Shown here: positions 25,905 through 33,063 of the stretch, piece by piece | Layout: each line of letters opens with the position of its first letter | How positions within the stretch are numbered: position 1 is the stretch's first letter | Assembly (NCBI RefSeq): GCF_000424005.1 | Contig: NZ_AUJB01000016.1 | Location: forward strand, 1-64,000 | DNA: 64,000 nt | From: Pseudobutyrivibrio ruminis CF1b | Lineage (GTDB): Bacteria; Bacillota; Clostridia; Lachnospirales; Lachnospiraceae | Reading direction: 5' to 3' | The notes under the pieces: model-generated | Databases searched by the model: none | The model's input: the letters and a program-made list of their open reading frames with translations, nothing else | Told to the model about the DNA's origin: nothing | Translations under genes and position numbers: made by a program

Positions 25905-27032
25905 ATGAAAGTAAAAGAGAAGAGAAACTTAATACTCAGCATAGCAGCGGTTTTACTATGCTGTTTATACTTATTTATTTTGGAGTCTGATAGTGTGGCT
26001 CATTCCTATGCAATTACCATTATTGAAAGAAGCTGTATTTATGCAGTGGCAGCTGTATCCATGAATTTAATTATTGGATTCACTGGACAGTTTTCACTTG
26101 GAACAGCTGGTTTTATGTGCATTGGAGCATATATCACTGGTGTCTTAACTATTCCTGTAGAGATGAGAGACCAGATTTTCTACCTGTATGGAATGGCATC
26201 ATGGCTACATGATATCAAGCTTCCACTTATCGTAACTCTTATTTTATGTGCAGTGGTCTGTGCAGGAATTGCAGCCTTGATTGGCTGGCCGGTGCTTCGT
26301 TTGAAGAGTGATTATCTGGCAATAGCAACTCTTGGTTTTTCAGAGATAATAAGAGCAATTTTTGGCTGGGATGGCTTGGGAAAAATTACAAATGCATCTT
26401 ATGGAGTTTCTAATATTCCAGAGTTTAAAAGTATTTTTGAATGCGTTATTATTTCGGCTGTCTGTATTGTTATTATGATTCTTTTGGTGAACAGTAGTTA
26501 TGGACGTGCTTTTAAAGCGATTCGTGATGATGATGTTGCTGCTGAAGCTATGGGAATAAATCTATTTAGAACCAAGCAGCTTTCATTTGTTGTATCAAGT
26601 GCCTTTGCCGGAGTGGCAGGAGGACTTCTAGCAGTATATATGAGATCAGCAGTTACAAGTACATTCACTGTTGCTTTGACATATAACATTTTGTTGATGG
26701 TAGTACTTGGTGGAATTGGAAGTATAAGTGGTTCGATTCTGGGAGCATTTATAGTAACTGGTTCGCAGGAGTGGTTACGTTTCTTAGACAGAGAGTACAC
26801 CTGGTCAGAACTTATTCCAGGCATTGGAAATACAGGCTTTGGTGCCATGAATGTTCCTTTGCTACGAAATGGATTTCGAATGGTTGTGTTTAGTTTACTT
26901 CTTATGCTGGTGGTACTTTTTTGGAACCATGGACTTACAGGAAGTAAAGAGATTACTTGGGACAGATTAATAAATGGTGCTAAGAAACTAATGCGAAGCA
27001 AGAAAGAAAAAGCTGTATCGGAGGCTGAATAG
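25905..27032 (+). CDS. livM: Branched-chain amino acid ABC transporter permease LivM-type
   Basis: 375 aa. LIIGFTGQFSLGTAGFMCIG (near residue 55) is the LivM signature, LKSDYLAIATLGFSEIIRAI and VVLGGIGSISGSILGAFIVT are further family segments. About ten helices are predicted, with a basic C-terminal tail. The gene is 9 bp behind livH and directly abuts livG. The product completes the heterodimeric permease in the cytoplasmic membrane. Confidence 0.92.
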   Translation: MKVKEKRNLILSIAAVLLCCLYLFILESDSVAHSYAITIIERSCIYAVAAVSMNLIIGFTGQFSLGTAGFMCIGAYITGVLTIPVEMRDQIFYLYGMASWLHDIKLPLIVTLILCAVVCAGIAALIGWPVLRLKSDYLAIATLGFSEIIRAIFGWDGLGKITNASYGVSNIPEFKSIFECVIISAVCIVIMILLVNSSYGRAFKAIRDDDVAAEAMGINLFRTKQLSFVVSSAFAGVAGGLLAVYMRSAVTSTFTVALTYNILLMVVLGGIGSISGSILGAFIVTGSQEWLRFLDREYTWSELIPGIGNTGFGAMNVPLLRNGFRMVVFSLLLMLVVLFWNHGLTGSKEITWDRLINGAKKLMRSKKEKAVSEAE

Positions 27033-27821
27033 ATGGCAGATAAAAACGTAGTATTAAATATAGAACATCTTACCATGCAGTTTGGAGGTGTAATTGCTGT
27101 CAATGATCTTTCAGCACAGGTAAAAGAGGGCGAGATAGTTGCTCTAATTGGACCAAACGGAGCGGGAAAAACTACAGCTTTTAACTGCATTACAGGTGTG
27201 TATCATCCAACTAATGGAAAGGTGGATTTTTGCGGTGAAACTATAGCAAACAGCTTTAAGATTTCTCATACACCAGATGAAATTACAAAGCTTGGTATTG
27301 CCAGAACCTTTCAAAATATAAGACTGTTTCCAAAACAGTCAGTTTTTGACAATGTGTTGATAGCAAAGCATATGAGGGCAAAGCAGAATCCTTTTACTGC
27401 TACATTTAGATTAAATAAGAGTGAGGAGCAGCGAAGCAGAGAAGAAACCTGGCAGCTTTTAAAAGAGCAGGGGCTGGATAAGTATGCTGACTGGGAGGCA
27501 GGAAGTCTTCCATATGGAATGCAAAGAAGACTGGAGATTGCCAGAGCACTTGCTACAGGGCCAAAGCTTTTATGCCTTGATGAGCCTGCTGCTGGTATGA
27601 ATCCACAGGAGACAGATGAGCTTGCTGAATTCATCTGTCAGATAAGAGATAAGTATAATCTTACAGTACTTTTGATTGAGCATCATATGAATCTTGTAAT
27701 GGGCATTTCAGATCATATTTATTGTATAGATTTTGGAAAAATGATTGCGCAGGGTAAGCCGGAAGCTGTTGCTTCTGATCCAAAGGTTATTGAAGCTTAT
27801 CTTGGAACACAGGAGGAATGA
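27033..27821 (+). CDS. livG: Branched-chain amino acid ABC transporter ATP-binding protein LivG-type
   Basis: 262 aa. Walker A GPNGAGKTT, the LivG-specific GIARTFQNIRLF, signature LPYGMQRRLEIARAL, Walker B LLCLDEPAAGMNP and switch His in LIEHHM are present. The start ATG follows the livM stop immediately. It hydrolyses ATP as one of two different nucleotide-binding subunits of the importer. Confidence 0.94.
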   Translation: MADKNVVLNIEHLTMQFGGVIAVNDLSAQVKEGEIVALIGPNGAGKTTAFNCITGVYHPTNGKVDFCGETIANSFKISHTPDEITKLGIARTFQNIRLFPKQSVFDNVLIAKHMRAKQNPFTATFRLNKSEEQRSREETWQLLKEQGLDKYADWEAGSLPYGMQRRLEIARALATGPKLLCLDEPAAGMNPQETDELAEFICQIRDKYNLTVLLIEHHMNLVMGISDHIYCIDFGKMIAQGKPEAVASDPKVIEAYLGTQEE

Positions 27822-27822
27822 G

Positions 27823-28527
27823 ATGCTTGAGATTAAAGGATTATCTATAAATTATGGTGGAATAGAGGCTGTAAGGGATATAAGTTTTGTGGTCCCATCA
27901 GGACAGATTGTAACTTTGGTTGGTGCCAATGGTGCAGGAAAATCAAGTACACTCCGTTCAATCATTGGTCTTGTAAAGGCAAAGTCAGGAAGTATAAAGC
28001 TTGCAGGTAAGGAGTTGATGGGTTCCAGCACAGATGAAATTGTTCGAAATGGAATAACACTTGTTCCAGAAGGACGTCATGTATTTCCAGACCAGACAGT
28101 TCTTGAAAATTTAAAAATAGGAGCTTATCTGAGAAAAGGAAATCTGGATGAAGACATAGAAAAGGTTTATTCCATCTTCCCAAGATTAAAAGAAAGATCA
28201 TGGCAGGCTGCCGGAACTTTATCAGGTGGAGAGCAGCAGATGCTTGCTGTAGGACGAGCTCTTATGGCAAATCCTAAGCTTATTATGATGGATGAACCAT
28301 CACTGGGACTTGCTCCAATAATCGTAAACGAAATATTTGAAATTATTAAAAGAGTAAATGAGGCTGGAACTACGGTTTTACTGGTAGAGCAAAATGCAAA
28401 TATGGCATTACATGTGGCAGATAAAGCCTATGTTATTGAAAATGGCAGAATTACCATTGAAGGCACTGGTAAGGAACTGTTAAAGGATGAAAGAGTAAAG
28501 AAGGCATATTTGGGTACAACGGCATAA
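27823..28527 (+). CDS. livF: Branched-chain amino acid ABC transporter ATP-binding protein LivF-type
   Basis: 234 aa, typical LivF length. It starts MLEIKGLSINYGGIEAVRDI and has Walker A GANGAGKSS, LVPEGRHVFPDQTVLENL (LivF-specific), signature LSGGEQQMLAVGRAL, Walker B LIMMDEPSLGL and VEQNA. ATG 27823 is chosen because AGGAGG precedes it at good spacing; the longer ORF would overlap livG by 77 bp. It pairs with LivG. Confidence 0.94.
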   Translation: MLEIKGLSINYGGIEAVRDISFVVPSGQIVTLVGANGAGKSSTLRSIIGLVKAKSGSIKLAGKELMGSSTDEIVRNGITLVPEGRHVFPDQTVLENLKIGAYLRKGNLDEDIEKVYSIFPRLKERSWQAAGTLSGGEQQMLAVGRALMANPKLIMMDEPSLGLAPIIVNEIFEIIKRVNEAGTTVLLVEQNANMALHVADKAYVIENGRITIEGTGKELLKDERVKKAYLGTTA

Positions 28528-28555
28528 GTACAAGTATTAAATTCGGAGGTAAAAA

Positions 28556-29257
28556 TTGAAACCGGTTATTGGATTAATACCTTTGTATGATGACGAAAAA
28601 GAGAGCTATTGGATGCTTCCAGGATATATGAAGGTTGTGGAAAAATGCGGGGGACTTCCTATAATGCTTCCCCTTACCACAGATAAAGAAGAGCTTGAAC
28701 AGGCATATAACCTTTGTGCTGGTATTCTTTTTACTGGAGGACATGATGTATCTCCCACACTGTATGGTGAGAAAAAGAAGAGTACCTGCGGCATGGATTG
28801 TTTTGAAAGGGATTCCATGGAATGTTTTCTTTTGAAAAAATGTATTGAAGATGACAAACCATTACTTGGAATATGCAGAGGTATTCAATTCGTAAATGCG
28901 TATTTAGGAGGAACACTTTATCAAGATCTTCCTACAGAATATCAGTGTAAAGTGGAGCATCACATGGAACCTCCATATGACAGGGCGGCCCATAAGGTTG
29001 AAATATTAAAAGGGACAAAGCTGGCAGAAATATTGGGCGAGGGTATTCATGAAGTGAACAGTTATCATCATCAGGCCATAAAAGAATTATCACCTGAGGT
29101 GGAAAAGATGGCAGTATCAGAGGATGGACTTGTTGAGGCAATAGGAGTGAAAAATCAAACATTCGCTATAGCTGTTCAATGGCACCCAGAGTTTTCTTAT
29201 GAGAGTAATGAGGACAGCATGAAGCTGGTAAGTGCTTTTATAAATAAATGTAAATAA
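28556..29257 (+). CDS. Gamma-glutamyl-gamma-aminobutyrate hydrolase family protein (peptidase C26)
   Basis: 233 aa class I glutamine amidotransferase-like fold. The nucleophile Cys107 lies in LLGICRGIQFVNAYLGG, with LFTGGHDVSPTLYG before it, EVNSYHHQA, and the His/Glu pair in VQWHPEFSY. This matches PuuD-type enzymes that release glutamate from gamma-glutamyl compounds. The TTG start at 28556 follows GGAGG. It is 28 bp behind livF, so the transporter may bring in gamma-glutamyl derivatives or the operon may scavenge glutamate under nitrogen limitation. Confidence 0.9.
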   Translation: MKPVIGLIPLYDDEKESYWMLPGYMKVVEKCGGLPIMLPLTTDKEELEQAYNLCAGILFTGGHDVSPTLYGEKKKSTCGMDCFERDSMECFLLKKCIEDDKPLLGICRGIQFVNAYLGGTLYQDLPTEYQCKVEHHMEPPYDRAAHKVEILKGTKLAEILGEGIHEVNSYHHQAIKELSPEVEKMAVSEDGLVEAIGVKNQTFAIAVQWHPEFSYESNEDSMKLVSAFINKCK

Positions 29258-29274
29258 TGTACGGAGAAGGCAGC

Positions 29275-30264
29275 ATGATTAAACTTAATGACTATTTATA
29301 TGACGGAGAAACAATTTTTAGGATACTTCAGAAATACATAGATGATTTGGAATCAAATGCGCTAGAAACTCATAATCAGATTGATTTGGTACACTGCTCA
29401 TTTCTTGAAACTATTTATGAGTTGTTAGAGCATAATGAGTTTTTGACTTCCCAGTCCCAGAGAATTCGTGAGTTTTATAAGTACATGGTGGTGGAGTATC
29501 CATATCTGGCTTTTACATTTAAGGGAAGAATAAAATCTATTATCAGATCTGAGGAAAAGTTTAACAGGTACATTGTAGATTTTATTTATGATTATTATCA
29601 GATGTATCATCACTTTCCAGCACTTCAGGAAATCAAGGAGAAGCTCAGCTGTTTCAGAGACATAATTGCATACAGGATAGTTATCTCTTTGCCTAAGTGT
29701 CATTTGAAAGAAGGACAGAATATAGAAGAGGAAGAGATTAAACTCTTATATGAGATTGCAAATAAATTACCGACCTTCCTGGAGGGGCAGGGATTTACCA
29801 TTGTAAAAGCAAATACCACCGGACGAGAGTGCTCGGACCTTTTGGATATGAGTTTGTGGACCACCTATAGAGACTATGTTTATAAGCCAACAAGTGCAGG
29901 CTACAGGTCTTTACATTTGACTTTGTTTGATGATATGGCAAGGTGCCATGTGGAGGTTCAGCTAAGAACAAAATCAATGGATGATAGTGCAGAAATTGGT
30001 GTATCAAATCACCTGAGATATGTGGAGTCACAGGAACAGGAAAAGAATAGAAGACAGGAGATTCCTGTAGGCGAATGTAAATACTTTGATGAGGCTTATG
30101 AGAGAGTTGTTTCACTGGAGGATATAGAGTTGTCAGAGCTGGATGTAAATATGTTTACAGCGGTGAATAACAGTTTAATTAATGATGGCTGTGGTCTTTT
30201 CAGAGGACGACAGATTTTACCTTTCGAACATTTGTCAAGATTTCAAAATGGATTGGTGGATTAA
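29275..30264 (+). CDS. RelA/SpoT synthetase-domain protein
   Basis: 329 aa. The (p)ppGpp synthetase signature is spread across the middle: FKGRIKSIIRSEEKF, CFRDIIAYRIVISL with the catalytic Asp region, KPTSAGYRSLHLTL and the VEVQLRT strand carrying the catalytic Glu. No HD hydrolase, TGS or ACT domain is present. It is larger than small alarmone synthetases (about 210 aa), with extra N-terminal helices and a C-terminal tail. ATG 29275 follows GGAGAAGG. Located at the end of an amino-acid import operon, it may tie alarmone synthesis to nitrogen supply. Confidence 0.85.
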   Translation: MIKLNDYLYDGETIFRILQKYIDDLESNALETHNQIDLVHCSFLETIYELLEHNEFLTSQSQRIREFYKYMVVEYPYLAFTFKGRIKSIIRSEEKFNRYIVDFIYDYYQMYHHFPALQEIKEKLSCFRDIIAYRIVISLPKCHLKEGQNIEEEEIKLLYEIANKLPTFLEGQGFTIVKANTTGRECSDLLDMSLWTTYRDYVYKPTSAGYRSLHLTLFDDMARCHVEVQLRTKSMDDSAEIGVSNHLRYVESQEQEKNRRQEIPVGECKYFDEAYERVVSLEDIELSELDVNMFTAVNNSLINDGCGLFRGRQILPFEHLSRFQNGLVD

Positions 30265-30269
30265 AACTA

Positions 30270-30776
30270 TTGAAGAGACTGAAAGAATTACATTTAGAGT
30301 TTCCAAGAATTGGAATGCGAATAATTAAATCTTCCATAGCAGTTCTTTTGTGCTTTGTAGTTGATTACTTTCGAAATGGAGCAGGAATTGTTTTCTATTC
30401 ACAGTTGTCTGCTCTATGGTGCATGCAAGCCACAAAGGAGAGCACGATTAAGAATGCAAAGCAGCGAATGATTGGAACATTTATTGGGACCTTCTATGGG
30501 TTTCTTTATATTGTTATTAAGCAATTATTTTTGCGGGAAATAGGAACCTATGATTATATTGGCTCTGTTATGATTTCTGCGATGGTGATTCTTGTTATCT
30601 ATTCCTCGGTAATAATAAAGAAAAAGCAAGCGTCATATTTCTCCTGTGTGGTTTTCTTAAGTATTGTTGTAAATCACATTGGGGATTCCAATCCATATTT
30701 ATTTGCCTGCAACAGATTTTTGGATACTGTAATAGGTATTGCAATAGGCGTGCTGGTAAATATTTTAGGATTCTGA
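30270..30776 (+). CDS. FUSC/aromatic acid exporter-like membrane protein
   Basis: 168 aa with four predicted helices. RIIKSSIAVLLCFVVDYFR and YSQLSALWCMQATKESTIKN (near residues 18-65) resemble the N-terminal membrane half of FUSC/ArAE-type proteins, including the QRMIGTFIGTFYGF segment. The soluble half is absent, as in the short Firmicute members. A TTG start at 30270, 5 bp behind the RelA/SpoT-domain gene, is preceded by a weak GGTGG. Function is not established. A terminator follows. Confidence 0.7.
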   Translation: MKRLKELHLEFPRIGMRIIKSSIAVLLCFVVDYFRNGAGIVFYSQLSALWCMQATKESTIKNAKQRMIGTFIGTFYGFLYIVIKQLFLREIGTYDYIGSVMISAMVILVIYSSVIIKKKQASYFSCVVFLSIVVNHIGDSNPYLFACNRFLDTVIGIAIGVLVNILGF

Positions 30777-30784
30777 CAGAGATG

Positions 30785-30807
30785 GCACACCTGAGGGTGT
30801 GCTTTTT
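30785..30807 (+). terminator. Rho-independent terminator of the Liv/C26/RelA-domain operon
   Basis: GCACACC-TGAG-GGTGTGC followed by TTTTT, directly after the last gene of the operon. Confidence 0.88.
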
Positions 30808-30809
30808 AA

Positions 30810-30838
30810 TTGACAGGGGTTATAAGGTATACTAGAAT
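30810..30838 (+). promoter_or_regulatory. glmS promoter
   Basis: TTGACA (30810-30815) and TAGAAT (30833-30838), 17-bp spacing. The predicted start near 30845 lies upstream of the glmS ribozyme. Confidence 0.8.
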
Positions 30839-30887
30839 CATTTTTGTTGTAGATTGAAAATTTAATAGGTCTTGAAATCACGTATTT

Positions 30888-31060
30888 ATTCCTCGTTTTA
30901 GCGCCATGCACCAGTTAATACTGGTTAACGAGGAGGAGGGATTTTCGAAAATTCGGCGGGTGCCCTCCCGTGCAGCCTAGCGCGTACGCATTGGCAAATA
31001 TGCAGGTAACTGCAAAACAAAAACAGTGCGATAGGTATTAACAATAAATTTAACAGCGTA
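30888..31060 (+). ncRNA. glmS ribozyme (glucosamine-6-phosphate-activated)
   Basis: The 5' UTR of glmS contains the conserved ribozyme core: CCTCG pairs with CGAGG around the AGCGCC start of the cleaved product (P1), CCAGTTAATACTGG forms P2, and GAGGAGGGATTTTCG, then AATTCGGCGGGTGCCCTCCCG, are the catalytic core and P2.1/P3. Cleavage should fall between A30900 and G30901. Binding of glucosamine-6-phosphate triggers self-cleavage, destabilising the mRNA. The 3' boundary is approximate. Confidence 0.95.
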
Positions 31061-31093
31061 GCTGTCATTCATAGAAAGGATGAGGAATAAATC

Positions 31094-32908
31094 ATGTGTG
31101 GAATTATTGGATTCATTGGAAATGATGCTTTAGCGAATATTTTAAACGGGTTAGAGTTATTAGAGTACAGAGGGTACGACAGTGCTGGACTTGCGGTGCG
31201 ACGAAATAGCGAGGGTCAGTCTGTGATTTATAAATGCCAGGGCAGAGTCAGTGATTTGAGAGAGATTGCTCCATCAAACGCTGATTTTAGCTGCGGCATT
31301 GGTCATACCAGATGGGCGACACACGGTGGTGTCAGCGATAAAAATGCCCATCCTCATAAATCAGGAAAAGTTACTCTTGTTCACAACGGTATTATCGAAA
31401 ACTATGCCCTATTAAAAGAGGAGTTCGAACTGGAAGATAAGCTTGTTTCTGAGACAGATACTGAGGTGGTCGCTGCTCTGATTGATAAATTTTATAAAGG
31501 CAATCCAAAGGAAGCAATCAAACGTACTATCAAAAAGCTAAAGGGTACCTTTGCATTTGTAATTATGTTTGATGATATTCCTGATACCATTTTTGCAGTC
31601 AGAAATGTCAGCCCTATTGTTGTAGCAAAGACCGACGAGCAGACAATTCTTGCATCTGATCCGGCGGCTCTTTATGCCTATGCAAAGGAGTACTATGTCT
31701 TAGGAGAAGACTTAATTCTCACAATGACACCTTCAGGATATACTGTCGAAGATTTTGATGAGAATCCAGTGGAAGTACAGTTGACCAAGGTCGATTGGGA
31801 GGTTTCTGCTGTTGATAAAATGGGATTCCCTTATTACATGGCAAAAGAAATTTTCGAACAGCCTTCCTGCATTCGCAGAATTCTTTCCAATTACTTACTC
31901 AATAATGAAATAGAGTTAGGATTTAATGGTGAGCTGGATAAAGCTCTACAGTCCTTCAACAGAATTTGTATAGTGGCCTGTGGAACAGCTTTGCATGCTG
32001 GCATGATGGGGGCACAGCTCTTTAAGAAATGGTGTGGTATCCCTGTGGAAATCGAGATGGCATCAGAATTTATCTATTCAGACACTGTTCTTGACAGTGA
32101 TACTTTGTTTATCGCTGTTTCCCAGTCAGGAGAGACAATAGACACCCTTGAAGCCATGAACAAGGCTAAGGAAAGCGGAGCACTTTGCATTGCCATTCTT
32201 AATGTTCGTGGTTCTTCCATTTCAAGAGTGGCAGATTATACACTCTATACAGATGCAGGTCCAGAGATTGCTGTTGCCAGTACAAAGGCATATACAACTC
32301 AGCTTCTTATCTTCTATTTGGTCGCATTAAAAACTGCTACTGTCAGAGGTAAGATGAGTGAGGAAGATGTTGCTTCAGCTATTGATAACTTACGAAAAGT
32401 GCCAGAGGCAATTCAGACAGTCCTTGGACAGAAGGACTTTATTCACAGGCTTGCAAAGGAAGTAATTACTGCATCAGACTTGTTTATGATAGGCAGGGGA
32501 CTTGATTATTATGTTCTCATGGAAGGTGCTCTTAAGCTTAAGGAGATTTCATATATTCACTCGGAAGCCTATGCATCCGGTGAACTTAAACACGGACCAA
32601 TTGCACTTATTTCAGAGGGAACTCCGGTTATTGCAGCAGTTACACAGACTCACTTGATACCTAAATCTCTTTCAAATGTTAAGGAGATAAGAGCTCGTGG
32701 GGCAAATGTCGTGCTGCTTGCAAAGAACGAACTAAAAGGAGAGTTTTCTGAGGAATATCATGTTATCGGATTGCCAGATCTGGAAGATGAGTATATGGCG
32801 TTCCCAGAAATCGTAGCCCTGCAGATTTACTGCTATTTTGTTTCTGCTGATAAGGGGCTTGATGTTGATAAGCCAAGAAATTTGGCAAAAGTTGTTACAG
32901 TTGAATAA
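31094..32908 (+). CDS. glmS: Glutamine-fructose-6-phosphate aminotransferase (isomerizing)
   Basis: 604 aa, full length. The N-terminal glutaminase begins MCGIIGFIGN with nucleophile Cys2 and has GIGHTRWATHG. Two SIS isomerase domains follow (SQSGETIDTLEAM, GRGLDYYVLMEGALKLKEIS), and the C-terminus ends DKPRNLAKVVTVE. It makes glucosamine-6-phosphate from fructose-6-phosphate and glutamine, the first step to UDP-GlcNAc for peptidoglycan. The product feeds back through the ribozyme in its own 5' UTR. Confidence 0.98.
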   Translation: MCGIIGFIGNDALANILNGLELLEYRGYDSAGLAVRRNSEGQSVIYKCQGRVSDLREIAPSNADFSCGIGHTRWATHGGVSDKNAHPHKSGKVTLVHNGIIENYALLKEEFELEDKLVSETDTEVVAALIDKFYKGNPKEAIKRTIKKLKGTFAFVIMFDDIPDTIFAVRNVSPIVVAKTDEQTILASDPAALYAYAKEYYVLGEDLILTMTPSGYTVEDFDENPVEVQLTKVDWEVSAVDKMGFPYYMAKEIFEQPSCIRRILSNYLLNNEIELGFNGELDKALQSFNRICIVACGTALHAGMMGAQLFKKWCGIPVEIEMASEFIYSDTVLDSDTLFIAVSQSGETIDTLEAMNKAKESGALCIAILNVRGSSISRVADYTLYTDAGPEIAVASTKAYTTQLLIFYLVALKTATVRGKMSEEDVASAIDNLRKVPEAIQTVLGQKDFIHRLAKEVITASDLFMIGRGLDYYVLMEGALKLKEISYIHSEAYASGELKHGPIALISEGTPVIAAVTQTHLIPKSLSNVKEIRARGANVVLLAKNELKGEFSEEYHVIGLPDLEDEYMAFPEIVALQIYCYFVSADKGLDVDKPRNLAKVVTVE

Positions 32909-32956
32909 TGTTTATGGAATAGATACGGGATTTTCAGGACCGGACTACAACGAGGG

Positions 32957-33033
32957 TTGAATATCAGCCCAAATAGATGTAAAGTTAAATTAAAACAAAG
33001 GCGTTTGCTACAGGTAGCATGCGCCCTTTTTTT
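32957..33033 (+). promoter_or_regulatory. Promoter and leader hairpin/terminator before the PEP/pyruvate-binding gene
   Basis: TTGAAT (32957-32962) and TAAAGT (32980-32985), 17-bp spacing, predict a start near 32992. Five nt on, AAAGGCG (32997-33003) opens a hairpin closed by GCGCCC-TTT (33021-33029) around GCTACAGGTAGC, followed by seven T. It is the fourth copy of the CAAAGGCG leader class. Confidence 0.68.
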
Positions 33034-33063
33034 ATATAGGACTTGGATTGGGGGGAGGTTTTT

